Source: Chitinophaga sp. sic0106 (GTDB taxonomy: Bacteria; Bacteroidota; Bacteroidia; Chitinophagales; Chitinophagaceae). Taken from it: DNA of 64,000 bases. Position numbers and translations under genes: made by a program. Positions 26,494 to 34,912 of the stretch are shown piece after piece. Each line of letters starts with the position of its first letter. Within the stretch, counting starts at the first letter, position 1. The DNA lies in assembly GCF_019219075.1 (NCBI RefSeq), contig NZ_JAHUWJ010000006.1, positions 248,001 to 312,000 on the forward strand, in the 5' to 3' direction. A model generated the notes under the pieces. That model worked only from the letters and a program-made list of their open reading frames with translations, was not told the DNA's origin and made no database searches.

Positions 26494-28365
26494 ATGCGTG
26501 GTTATTTATCATTGCTGCTGGCCTGTGTAACAGGCAGCGTGGCAGCCCAGCAGCAACCGGATACCGGTCGCTCGCGCAACCTCGGAGAAGTGATTATCCA
26601 GGAAAACCGGCTGTCGGCCCCTTTAAAGGAATCAAACAGAAATATTACTATCATCAGCCGCCGGCAGATTGAATCTATGGCGGCTGTGTCCATCAACGAA
26701 GTGCTGGCCTACGTGCCAGGGTTGGACGTACGCCAGCGCGGCCCGGAAGGGGTGCAAACGGACATCGGCATCGACGGTGGTACTTTTGACCAGACGCTCG
26801 TGCTGGTAAACGGTATCAAAATCACCGATCCGCAAACCGGGCATAACGTTATGAACCTGCCCATCTCCCTCAATGATGTAGATCATATTGAAGTACTGCG
26901 TGGCGCCGCCGCCCGCATCTACGGTATCAATGCGCTCAATGGTGCTATCAATATCATCACCCGCAAAGCCACTGAAAGCGGTGCGGAAGTATATGGCAGC
27001 CTGGGTTCCAGCTTCCACCGCAATGAGGATAATAAGCTCTACAACAGCTACAACGTTGGTGCTACCGGCGCGGTGGTGAAACCTAAAAGTAATCAGTCGC
27101 TCTCCGCGAGCATGAATGCGGGTAACGGTTTCCGTTACAATACGGCGTATCAGACCGGCAAAGCACTCTACCAGGGCGGCTTCCAGATGAACGACCAGAA
27201 CAGCATCCAGGTGCTGGCCGGTTATGTAGATAACCAGTATGGCGCAAACGGCTATTACGCAGCCCCTGGCGATATAGAGTCAAAAGAGTATGTAAAAACC
27301 GCCCTGGCAGCTGTCAGCAGCTCCCACCAGGTGAAAAAGAACTGGCTCCTGACTCCCCGTGTCAGCTATCGCTTTGCGGAGGATGATTACCGGTATATCA
27401 AACAAACCATCGCCAAAGCAAGAAATCTGCATAACACACATATCGTGGATGCAGAGCTGAATAATACTTTCACTACCAAAATCGGTTACTTCGGCGCCGG
27501 TGTGGAAGCCCGTTACGAGCATATCGTCAGCTCCAATCTCGGCAACCATGAGCGTACTAACCTGGGCGCTTTTGCAGAATATAAAACCCGTGGCATCAAG
27601 CGCTTCAACTTCTCCGCAGGTGGTTACCTGAATTACAACAGCATGTACGGCTGGCAGTTTTTTCCGGGTGCTGATGCCGGTTTTGATATCACGCCTGACC
27701 TGAAACTCTATGCCAATGCAGGAACAGCACAACGCCTGCCTACTTACACGGATCTCTATTATAAAAGCGCCACCATCCTGGGTAATGATAAACTAGGTCC
27801 GGAAAAAGCCGTGTTTACAGAGCTCGGACTCCGTAAGTACGCCGGCAAATTCAACTTCACAGCCAGCGCATTTTACCGCCAGATATCCGACTTCATTGAC
27901 TACGTGAAGGACAGCATCCCGCAGCCATGGCAGCCGCAAAATTTCCAGCGTGCGGATACGAAAGGACTCACTGCCAGCGCAGCTTATAACACCTCCTTTG
28001 GTGAAAATGCCGTGTTCAACAGCCTGGGGCTGAATGTAGGGTATAATTATCTGTCGCCCGACTTCAAAGGCGACGATACCCACAACAAGATTTCCAGGTA
28101 CGTGATTGAAAGTCTGCGCCACCAGTTTATTGCAGGCGTGCGTACCGAAATCATCAACCATTTCAGTGTATCCGCTAATGCCCGCTATTGCAAACGGATT
28201 AACTATAAAGACTACACGCTGATCGATGCCCGGGTTACCTGGCATCAACCTAAATACAAGATTTATGTAGCTGCTACCAACTTACTGGACGTGACCTACA
28301 TAGAAGCAGGAGCCGTGCCAATGCCAGGCCGCTGGATGACGGTGGGGGCAACGGTGAAGCTGTAA
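26494..28365 (+). CDS. TonB-dependent outer-membrane receptor, BtuB-like size
   Basis: The 623-residue protein has a signal peptide (about 1-18, LLACVTGSVAAQ), a plug domain with GEVIIQENRLSAPLKESNRN as TonB-box-like start and VLRGAAARIYGINALNGAIN at its end, and a beta barrel to MTVGATVKL. It has the length of cofactor or siderophore receptors such as BtuB. It follows the His-rich receptor by 47 bases on the same strand, so it belongs to the end of the urease transcript or has its own promoter (26459). Its plug lacks the His cluster. The cargo is unknown; a metal chelate is plausible from context. Confidence 0.82.
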   Translation: MRGYLSLLLACVTGSVAAQQQPDTGRSRNLGEVIIQENRLSAPLKESNRNITIISRRQIESMAAVSINEVLAYVPGLDVRQRGPEGVQTDIGIDGGTFDQTLVLVNGIKITDPQTGHNVMNLPISLNDVDHIEVLRGAAARIYGINALNGAINIITRKATESGAEVYGSLGSSFHRNEDNKLYNSYNVGATGAVVKPKSNQSLSASMNAGNGFRYNTAYQTGKALYQGGFQMNDQNSIQVLAGYVDNQYGANGYYAAPGDIESKEYVKTALAAVSSSHQVKKNWLLTPRVSYRFAEDDYRYIKQTIAKARNLHNTHIVDAELNNTFTTKIGYFGAGVEARYEHIVSSNLGNHERTNLGAFAEYKTRGIKRFNFSAGGYLNYNSMYGWQFFPGADAGFDITPDLKLYANAGTAQRLPTYTDLYYKSATILGNDKLGPEKAVFTELGLRKYAGKFNFTASAFYRQISDFIDYVKDSIPQPWQPQNFQRADTKGLTASAAYNTSFGENAVFNSLGLNVGYNYLSPDFKGDDTHNKISRYVIESLRHQFIAGVRTEIINHFSVSANARYCKRINYKDYTLIDARVTWHQPKYKIYVAATNLLDVTYIEAGAVPMPGRWMTVGATVKL

Positions 28366-28385
28366 ATTTTCGCCATCTTATTTCC

Positions 28386-28427
28386 GGGGATCATCTGCTG
28401 GCAGGCAGATGATCCCCGTTTTTTTTC
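28386..28427 (+). terminator. Intrinsic terminator of the urease-receptor operon
   Basis: A perfect 13-bp stem (28386-28398 with 28405-28417) is followed by GTTTTTTTTC. It ends the roughly 10.6-kb run that starts at ureA. Confidence 0.88.
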
Positions 28428-28432
28428 TGCCG

Positions 28433-28525
28433 GTAGAGCCGCAATGCTTGCGGCTCACCGCTCACCGCTCAGATCCTGCTGATAAACGGGCTTGAAGCGA
28501 GGAGTCGCAAGCATTGCGACTCTAC
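28433..28525. repeat. Two inverted REP-like hairpins differing by one compensated base pair
   Basis: The first hairpin, GAGCCGCAA-TGC-TTGCGGCTC (28436-28456), and the second, GAGTCGCAA-GCA-TTGCGACTC (28502-28522), are near-exact reverse complements of each other including flanking GTA/TAC. The single difference replaces a C-G pair with T-A, so pairing is kept in both. The space between contains ACCGCTC twice. The layout recalls BIME/REP pairs. It lies just upstream of the GT87-like gene. Confidence 0.75.
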
Positions 28526-28608
28526 ACGCGTCAATAAATTTCACTTATATAATAGAGGGTTTTCTTTTTGCCCTGCGTTATGAGGGTATTAAAGTGAGAA
28601 TAGAAACG

Positions 28609-29772
28609 ATGCGGGATGTACTGCTAAGCCCGGGTGTGCCAACAGAAGAGAAAAATAGTTATACCCGGATCATTGGAGGACTGTATGCGTTGGGAACGCT
28701 GATCCTGTTTATACAGGCGGTGCTTACCCAGCGGTTCAACAACTTTCATATTTTCAGGAGTTCCTGGGGGCACCTGATTCATGGGTTGCCGCTATATCAG
28801 TTGTATCCGGCAGAGCATGGGGATTTGTTTTTGTATCACCCCAGTTTTCCAGTTTTGTTTTTTCCTTTTGCCCTGCTGCCGGTGCACCTGAGTTTACTTT
28901 TATGGATGGGGTTAAACACCTTTGCTTTATTTTATGCGGTGCAGCAGTTGCCGGCATCGGCAAGGCAAAGGCGGTTGATACTGCTGCTGGTAATGCTGGA
29001 GGTGCTGAATGCTATACAGTCGTCACAGGTCAACCCGCTGATGACCGCCCTGATGCTGCTTACGGTGGTCAACCTGGAAAAAGGGCTGGTAAGGTCCGCG
29101 GCCTTATTTACCTGTATATTGTTCTTTATCAAGGGGTATGGTGCAATAGTAGGGATTATGTTCCTGTTTGTCGATCGGAAGCCGTATTATCTGAAGTATT
29201 GTATCATATTTGGACTCACAGGCACTTTGCTGCCTTTGCTGTTTATTAGTCCTGCCACGCTGTGGCAGCATTATGCCGACTGGTTTGCACTCATTACCGA
29301 TCCGGTGATCCGGGAGGATTGCTCACTGTTTGGGATGCTGCATGCTTTTAACCAGGATTTTTCCAGGATGCCCACACTCACAGATACCTGGATTTTTGCA
29401 GTGGCACTGGGTGGGTTGGCTACAGCAATAGTTTGTACGGCTATTGCCGGCACGCAGCGGAGCCGATTTCTACTGTTGGGATACCTGATGATCTGGGTGG
29501 TGATCTTCAACCAGGCGGCAGAATCACCCACCTATGTGATCGCAGTGACGGGGGCTGTTTTCATATTAACATTGTATTCACACAAAAGTGTGAAAATGGT
29601 ATTGCTTGTTTTACTGATATTTGTAACTTCGCTATGTCCAACTGATCTGGCCCCTAAGTTCTTAAACGATTTAGCCGTCACTTATCAGCTTAAAGCCTTT
29701 CCCTTAATAATCGTCTTGCTATATATACAAGCAACGCTCTTTTTTCAAAGCGGCGAGGTCAAGATTGACTAA
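28609..29772 (+). CDS. GT87-like (DUF2029) membrane glycosyltransferase
   Basis: The frame is open from a TTG at 28492, but that start would run through the REP-like hairpin. The ATG at 28609 is preferred and gives 387 residues. The product has about ten hydrophobic segments. An early loop reads FRSSWGHLIHGLPLYQLYPA followed by LFLYHPSFPVLFFPFALLP, the pattern of GT-C fold GT87/DUF2029 enzymes that use polyprenyl-phosphate sugars to build lipid-linked or surface glycans. No other glycan gene is adjacent, so the acceptor is unknown. It stands alone, ending at a terminator shared with the next convergent gene. Confidence 0.7.
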   Translation: MRDVLLSPGVPTEEKNSYTRIIGGLYALGTLILFIQAVLTQRFNNFHIFRSSWGHLIHGLPLYQLYPAEHGDLFLYHPSFPVLFFPFALLPVHLSLLLWMGLNTFALFYAVQQLPASARQRRLILLLVMLEVLNAIQSSQVNPLMTALMLLTVVNLEKGLVRSAALFTCILFFIKGYGAIVGIMFLFVDRKPYYLKYCIIFGLTGTLLPLLFISPATLWQHYADWFALITDPVIREDCSLFGMLHAFNQDFSRMPTLTDTWIFAVALGGLATAIVCTAIAGTQRSRFLLLGYLMIWVVIFNQAAESPTYVIAVTGAVFILTLYSHKSVKMVLLVLLIFVTSLCPTDLAPKFLNDLAVTYQLKAFPLIIVLLYIQATLFFQSGEVKID

Positions 29773-29786
29773 CTTGATACTTGCAA

Positions 29787-29830
29787 AACAAATGCGGGTG
29801 CCGGCTTTACCCCGGCGCCCCTTTGTTTTT
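29787..29830. terminator. Bidirectional terminator between GT87-like and DUF4397 genes
   Basis: ACAAA...GGGTGCCGG pairs with CCGGCGCCC...TTTGT around a CTTTACC-type loop, followed by TTTTT on the plus strand. It sits between two convergent stop codons. Confidence 0.7.
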
Positions 29831-30620
29831 ATTGCTGATGTGTAATGATATCTGCCGTTACTCCCGTACCTCCATTTGTCACATTATGAATATAAATAGT
29901 ATATATTTTGCCTGATTCCAGGTTAATATTACTTAATCTGTCGGCATAGATCGGCACAGTTTTCCCGCTTTCCTTTTCCGTTACCACCACTGTTGTACTG
30001 CCCGCAGTAACGTTCACAAATGGCCCCAGCGTATAGGCGCTGCCGTTAATATTGCCATTTCCTGCGCTCCCGTAAGCTACTGTATTAAATACTTCTGCTG
30101 TTCCTGTTTTTAGGGAGAGATTAACCTGCACCTGGGGCGTGCCCGGGGCCAGGTGAACGAAGCGCAATTTGGCTTTACCTGCGGGCGGAGCAGCCAGATC
30201 GTCGTAGAACAATATAAGGGAATCCTTTGTGGGGTCGGTCTTTTGCGCCGCCGCAAAAACGGTATGATAAAAGGTGGCAATAGGGCCATTAGGCCCGCCA
30301 CTGGCGGTATAGGCTGCACTGTTGCCGAATTGCCGCGATACCTTGTAGGCGCTGCCACTACCTTCTGTCACGTTGATCTGCACGTTGCCATAGGTGGTGG
30401 ATACGTAGGGGCTTGCCTGTCCGCTGCCAAGCAAAGTACTGGTCTGCTGCGTGGTAAAAGTCCAGAAATGTATACCGGCACTGCTGTTGCGTGCATTTAC
30501 AAAACTGATATGCGCAGAGAGGGGTGGCCGCTCGCCGGCATTCACATCCAGGTAATCCGTTTTCTTGCAGGCGCTGAAAAATCCTGCTGTAGCCAATAAG
30601 AGTAATGTATATGGTTTCAT
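29829..30620 (-). CDS. DUF4397-domain lipoprotein
   Basis: The 263-residue product has a lipoprotein signal (LLLLATAGFFSAC, lipid Cys at 18). It then shows a DUF4397-like beta domain: AHISFVNARNSSAGIHFWTF near the start and AKLRFVHLAPGTPQVQVNLS at the repeat, ending with a Thr/Gly-rich section. The duplicated (F/R)V(N/H)A-type segments are typical. It is the last gene of the run peroxidase, TonB receptor, DUF4397, with a 12-base gap from the receptor, so it is probably a surface or outer-membrane partner of that receptor. Confidence 0.8.
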   Translation of the reverse strand: MKPYTLLLLATAGFFSACKKTDYLDVNAGERPPLSAHISFVNARNSSAGIHFWTFTTQQTSTLLGSGQASPYVSTTYGNVQINVTEGSGSAYKVSRQFGNSAAYTASGGPNGPIATFYHTVFAAAQKTDPTKDSLILFYDDLAAPPAGKAKLRFVHLAPGTPQVQVNLSLKTGTAEVFNTVAYGSAGNGNINGSAYTLGPFVNVTAGSTTVVVTEKESGKTVPIYADRLSNINLESGKIYTIYIHNVTNGGTGVTADIITHQQ

Positions 30621-30632
30621 AACAATCTTGTT

Positions 30633-33191
30633 TTAAAGTTTTGCTGCCAGGCGCACAAATGGCTGAATACCCGCGCTACCGTTCTGAATACCTACCACCG
30701 TGGGGCTACGCAATCCTGAGATAGTCGGATCGGTATAGTCTCCCAGTTCATTTAATACATTATTTACCCCTGCCGTTACCTGGAACGCTTTGCTGATGCG
30801 GTACCCCAGCGCTATATCCGTTACCCATACCGGCTTCAGTTCCTGCAGGAAGTAGTCGGGGCGGGGGAAGTTGGCATTCAGGGCACTGGCGGTTGTCACA
30901 GCGCCAAAGTATACCGTGCGTAGCAGCACATTAAATCGTTGAATGGAATAGTTGGCCTGCAGTGTGATTTTCTGCTGGGGAATATTCGTGGTTACCCGTG
31001 CCTGCTCGGCCTGACTGAAGATTACATAGCGGTAAGCCTCCAAACCTTTTGGTGTGTTCACACGCGTTACCTCATTTTTAGCGAAGTTGCCACCCGCCAG
31101 TAATTGCAGGCTGCCACCGGCCAACGGCAGGCGGTAGCTGGCCGTCACTTCCAGTCCCTTGGTGCGGGTGCTGAAGGCATTGTAAAAGAACTTAGCCTGT
31201 GTGGTACCTGTAGCCAGGAGCAGGCTCCTTACCTCTGCAGGGAGGTTAGGGTCCGTAGCACTAAAGTTACCGGTGTTGCCTACCCGGTTTTTGATATCAA
31301 TGAGATAGCCGTCGATAGTGAGTTCCACGTTGGGAGCTGGCTGGGAGGTGATGCCCGCAGTGTAACCGGTAGACTTCTCCGGGCTTAATAAGGGAATGCC
31401 CAAAGCCCTGGCGGCGGCACTTTTGTTGGAAGCAGTTACCTGGTCCACGGCGCGGCCCTGCTGAAAGCTGGTGCTGGTTTCGGTATAATAAAACTGTGCG
31501 AGGTCCGGCGCCCGGAAGCCGCTGTTGGCAGACCCGCGCACACGGAGCCATGGCGCAAAAGTATATCTGGTAGCCACTTTGCCGGTGGTTACATTGCCGA
31601 AGCCGGAGAAGTTTTCCGCCCGCAAAGCCGCCGACACTAACCAGTTTTCGGTGATATTAGCTTCCACATCCAGGTAGGCGGCAGCAATAGCCCTGCTTAC
31701 ATTTACTTCATTGCCAGGGCGGAAGCCGGCGTGGATCTGTGAACCGGGGCTTAGCCCATTCAGCGCAATCAGACCTGCATCTGCAAGGTAGGGCACGCCA
31801 TTTACACTAGTATCGATACGGTAGATCTGCCGCAGGTCGCCCTTGATATACGAAGCTTCCTCACCGGCAATGATCTGGTAGGTTTCTGTACGGTACTGCG
31901 CACCAAAGGCAATGTTGATGCCGTGGAGTGGCCCGGCAAAGTAACGGCTGATGTCCAGACTCGCCGTGTTTTGCGAAGCATTGTATTTGCCGGCATCAAA
32001 GGTGGTAGGACTCTTCACTCCCAAACTCGCGTTAAGGGAATTGCTGATTACATTACTGAAATCATTGCGGCCGTAAACATTTGATAAATCAATTTTCCAT
32101 TCGCCGGCTTTGCCTTTAATGCCAACGGCGAGGGATTTGTCCGTAATGCCATTGTCCATGGCCGGTAGAAAGCCATCGGGATATAAAGAGGTATTGTTTC
32201 TCTCCGTCCAGCCGGGAAGGCGGTATACGGCAGTAAACTGGGAGTTGCGGTTGCCGATGCCGCCAAACGTATATACTTCGAAGTTATCTTTCAGGGGGAA
32301 GGCGGCATTAAAAAACAGCAGGGCGTCTTTTGCTTTGTTGGAGCCACCGCCGCGCTGATCGAAATAGTGCCGGTCAATACCGCGACTCTTTAATATCGCT
32401 TCATCAATTTCTTTTGTGTAGATGTTATCGTAGCCACGGGTATTGGCGCCACCTCCGTAAACAGGCCCGTTGTAGAGGCCTGCATCCTCACGGCCAGGTG
32501 GCAGGGAAATGGCCTGCGTGGCAAATTCGGCGGTGATATTGACGTAGCCTCCCTGCTGGCCGAGCTTAGCGCCGTAGTTAATGTTGGTGCGGGTGCTGAG
32601 GCCATCCCCACGTCTGCGGATACTCGCAGTACTGCTTACCCCTATCTCATTGGTTTGTTTTTTCAGCACGATATTGATCACTCCAGCAATGGCGTCGGAG
32701 CCGTATTGCGCGGCGGCGCCGTCACGCAGTATTTCCACCCGCTCAATGGCTGCGGTGGGAATGGCGTTTAGGTCGTACCCTGTGGCGCCGTTGGCCAGTC
32801 CGCCCCAGTTGATATTGGAGCTTTTGTGTCGCCGCTTGCCATTTACCAGCACCAGCAACTGATCGGCACCCAGGCCCTTCAGCTGCGCCAGATTTAGCGC
32901 GGATCCGGCATCTCCCGCATTACTACCATTCACAGAATGGAACGACGGAGAAATGTATTGCAGCAATTGTGTGATGCTGGTTTGTGGTGCCTGCTCCTGC
33001 AGGGTGCGGATGTCAATCACATCCACCGGCACCGGCGAATTGATTTTGGTACGGTTGGCGCTGCGGGAGCCAACAATCTGTACTTCGTCCAGCTGACGCG
33101 TGGTATCCGTAAGGTGTTGCGATCGTTCCTGGGCATACAGTATGCCCGGCATGATCATTAGGGGAGTGAGTACGGGTAGCAGTTTTTTCAT
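30633..33191 (-). CDS. Large TonB-dependent receptor in the peroxidase/YceI run
   Basis: The 852-residue receptor has a signal peptide (about 1-20), a plug domain starting DEVQIVGSRSANRTKINSPV with VEILRDGAAAQYGSDAIAGV at its end, and a long barrel ending VRLAAKL. It has no carboxypeptidase-like N-domain. The type resembles receptors for siderophores or small organic ligands. It lies 12 bases after the di-heme peroxidase and 12 bases before the DUF4397 lipoprotein, so the three form one transcript. The cargo is unknown; heme or iron would fit the redox neighbours. Confidence 0.85.
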   Translation of the reverse strand: MKKLLPVLTPLMIMPGILYAQERSQHLTDTTRQLDEVQIVGSRSANRTKINSPVPVDVIDIRTLQEQAPQTSITQLLQYISPSFHSVNGSNAGDAGSALNLAQLKGLGADQLLVLVNGKRRHKSSNINWGGLANGATGYDLNAIPTAAIERVEILRDGAAAQYGSDAIAGVINIVLKKQTNEIGVSSTASIRRRGDGLSTRTNINYGAKLGQQGGYVNITAEFATQAISLPPGREDAGLYNGPVYGGGANTRGYDNIYTKEIDEAILKSRGIDRHYFDQRGGGSNKAKDALLFFNAAFPLKDNFEVYTFGGIGNRNSQFTAVYRLPGWTERNNTSLYPDGFLPAMDNGITDKSLAVGIKGKAGEWKIDLSNVYGRNDFSNVISNSLNASLGVKSPTTFDAGKYNASQNTASLDISRYFAGPLHGINIAFGAQYRTETYQIIAGEEASYIKGDLRQIYRIDTSVNGVPYLADAGLIALNGLSPGSQIHAGFRPGNEVNVSRAIAAAYLDVEANITENWLVSAALRAENFSGFGNVTTGKVATRYTFAPWLRVRGSANSGFRAPDLAQFYYTETSTSFQQGRAVDQVTASNKSAAARALGIPLLSPEKSTGYTAGITSQPAPNVELTIDGYLIDIKNRVGNTGNFSATDPNLPAEVRSLLLATGTTQAKFFYNAFSTRTKGLEVTASYRLPLAGGSLQLLAGGNFAKNEVTRVNTPKGLEAYRYVIFSQAEQARVTTNIPQQKITLQANYSIQRFNVLLRTVYFGAVTTASALNANFPRPDYFLQELKPVWVTDIALGYRISKAFQVTAGVNNVLNELGDYTDPTISGLRSPTVVGIQNGSAGIQPFVRLAAKL

Positions 33192-33203
33192 GCCATTCGT
33201 TTT

Positions 33204-34157
33204 TTAATGGTTTACAAATCGGTCGTCTGTAAGCGATACTAAAAAAGCCTCGAGGTCGTCCAGCTCGCCGGGCGATAACTGCAAAGGCTTGTTGAGCGAG
33301 AGGTCGCGCTTAATGCTGTTGCGTAGAAAAGAATCCGGTTGGTTATAATAGTGCAAAACGTCCTTCAGGGTTTTAAACATGCCGTTATGCATGTAGGGAG
33401 CGGTAACGGCTACGTTGCGCAAACCTGGTACCTTAAACAGGCCGAGGTGGGCACTGTCGCGGGTGACTTCATATCTCCCCGGATCCAATAGCGTAGTACC
33501 GTTGAACAGCCCGATATTCTTAAACCGGTCGGCGGTAAAGTCCTCGCCGGAGTGACAATTATTGCAGTTTGCTTTACCGATAAACAGCATGCGCCCACGT
33601 TTGGCAGCGGTGGTGAGGGCGTTATCGTCCCCGTTGATGTAGCGGTCGTACGGACTGTTAGCTGTTTCCAATGTGCGTTCATAGGCAGCGATGGCCTGGA
33701 GGATGTTACGTGCATTTGCACTATCATTAAATACCTGCCGGAATAGCAGGCGGTAACTTTCGGTGTGATTGAGCCGCTGCACTGCTTCCGCGATGGGCAG
33801 GCCCATTTCATCCGGGGAGATAATCGGCTGGAGGGCCTGATCTTCCAGGGTGGCGGCGCGGCCATCCCAGAAAAAGTTGGGTCGTCCGGATACATTGGTA
33901 ATGCCAGGTGTATTTCTACGTGTAGGCGTTCCATTTATACCCCTGCTGAAAGCAAGGGTATCTGCAAAGCCAAACTGCGGCAGGTGGCAGGAGGCGCAGG
34001 AGAGGGTCTGGTCTTTGGAAAGCAGCTTTTCGAAGAAGAGCTTTTCACCCAGCACCGCTTTGGTGGGAGGGCCACCTGGTTTAATCCGGAAGCCTTCCGC
34101 AGCAAAGTACAGGCATAGCAATGCCATAAAAATGAAAATCATTTTTGTGTGGTTCAT
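33204..34157 (-). CDS. Di-heme cytochrome c peroxidase (CcpA/MauG family)
   Basis: The 317-residue protein has an N-terminal signal or anchor (KMIFIFMALLCLYFAAEGF) and two c-type heme sites, CASCH (54-58) and CNNCH (198-202). The first-domain block SRGINGTPTRRNTPGITNVS and GRPNFFWDGRA, and the second-domain LFKVPGLRNVAVTAPYMHNG with the distal heme Met, match bacterial cytochrome c peroxidases. It would reduce hydrogen peroxide, or act as a MauG-type oxidase, in the periplasm. It precedes the TonB receptor by 12 bases. Confidence 0.92.
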   Translation of the reverse strand: MNHTKMIFIFMALLCLYFAAEGFRIKPGGPPTKAVLGEKLFFEKLLSKDQTLSCASCHLPQFGFADTLAFSRGINGTPTRRNTPGITNVSGRPNFFWDGRAATLEDQALQPIISPDEMGLPIAEAVQRLNHTESYRLLFRQVFNDSANARNILQAIAAYERTLETANSPYDRYINGDDNALTTAAKRGRMLFIGKANCNNCHSGEDFTADRFKNIGLFNGTTLLDPGRYEVTRDSAHLGLFKVPGLRNVAVTAPYMHNGMFKTLKDVLHYYNQPDSFLRNSIKRDLSLNKPLQLSPGELDDLEAFLVSLTDDRFVNH

Positions 34158-34214
34158 ACCGGCGGAAAAGATTTTAGGGCGCTGTAAATGGTGGGCTGTA
34201 AATGGGGTGGTGGG

Positions 34215-34243
34215 ATATCGTCCGGCCCTGGGCCGGACGATAT
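34215..34243. repeat. Hairpin between the YceI and peroxidase genes
   Basis: A perfect 13-bp stem (34215-34227 with 34231-34243) has a CTG loop and no T-run after it on the minus strand. It overlaps the 91-base gap inside the run of five minus-strand genes and could separate or attenuate the two halves. Confidence 0.65.
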
Positions 34244-34248
34244 AATTG

Positions 34249-34893
34249 TTATTTGGTAGTGGCTACTAATTCAACAGCCAGGTTAAAATCATCATAGATC
34301 GCTTTGTCACCAATGCCTTCGAAGAAGGATTTAGAGCCATACTTAATATTGTATTTCGTACGATCTACAGTAATGTCAGCCTTTGCAGTCAGTTTATTAC
34401 CTGCCACTGCTACGGTTGCAGGGAAGGTGATCGGGTTGGTAATACCTTTGATGGTAAGGTTACCGGTTACGTCGTAAGCGCCATTGCCTTTAGCTTTGAT
34501 GCTGGTGATGGCGAAATCCGCTTTAGGGAATTTTTCTACACCGAAGAAATCGTCTGCTTTCAGGTGCCCTACCAGCTTCGCGTTTCCGCCGGCATCTTTG
34601 ATGTCGGTAACGGCGATGCTGCGGGTGTCCAGGGAAAAGTTACCACCTTTCAGTGCGTTGTTTTCCACTACCAGCGCACCGGATGCGATGTTGATGGTAC
34701 CTGTATGTTCGCCGGTAACTTTCTTACCTACCCAGGTAAGTTTGCTCTGTGCTGCATCTACTGTATAGGTAGCGGCTTTCACCACTTTAGTAGTGGTAGC
34801 TTTCGCTTTTTTATCTCCGTTTTTAACAGGGGCAACGAAGGACATCAGCACGATAGAACCGCCGATAAATAATAATGATGCTAATTTTTGCAT
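34249..34893 (-). CDS. YceI-family periplasmic lipid-binding-like protein
   Basis: The 214-residue product has a signal peptide (LASLLFIGGSIVLMSFVAPV) and a complete YceI lipocalin-like domain: YTVDAAQSKLTWVGKKVTGE, GTINIASGALVVEN, LKADDFFGVEKFPKADFAIT and DRTKYNIKYGSKSFFEGI. YceI proteins bind polyisoprenoid lipids in a hydrophobic pocket and are often linked to stress or quinone-related functions. It lies 19 bases after the TlpA-like gene, so they share a transcript. Confidence 0.92.
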   Translation of the reverse strand: MQKLASLLFIGGSIVLMSFVAPVKNGDKKAKATTTKVVKAATYTVDAAQSKLTWVGKKVTGEHTGTINIASGALVVENNALKGGNFSLDTRSIAVTDIKDAGGNAKLVGHLKADDFFGVEKFPKADFAITSIKAKGNGAYDVTGNLTIKGITNPITFPATVAVAGNKLTAKADITVDRTKYNIKYGSKSFFEGIGDKAIYDDFNLAVELVATTK

Positions 34894-34912
34894 GTATATG
34901 TGTGGTTTAGAA

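Noticed and set aside
26446..26494. Cobalamin riboswitch before the BtuB-sized receptor
   Set aside because: The gap has only 47 bases, too short for the riboswitch, and no B12-box is present.
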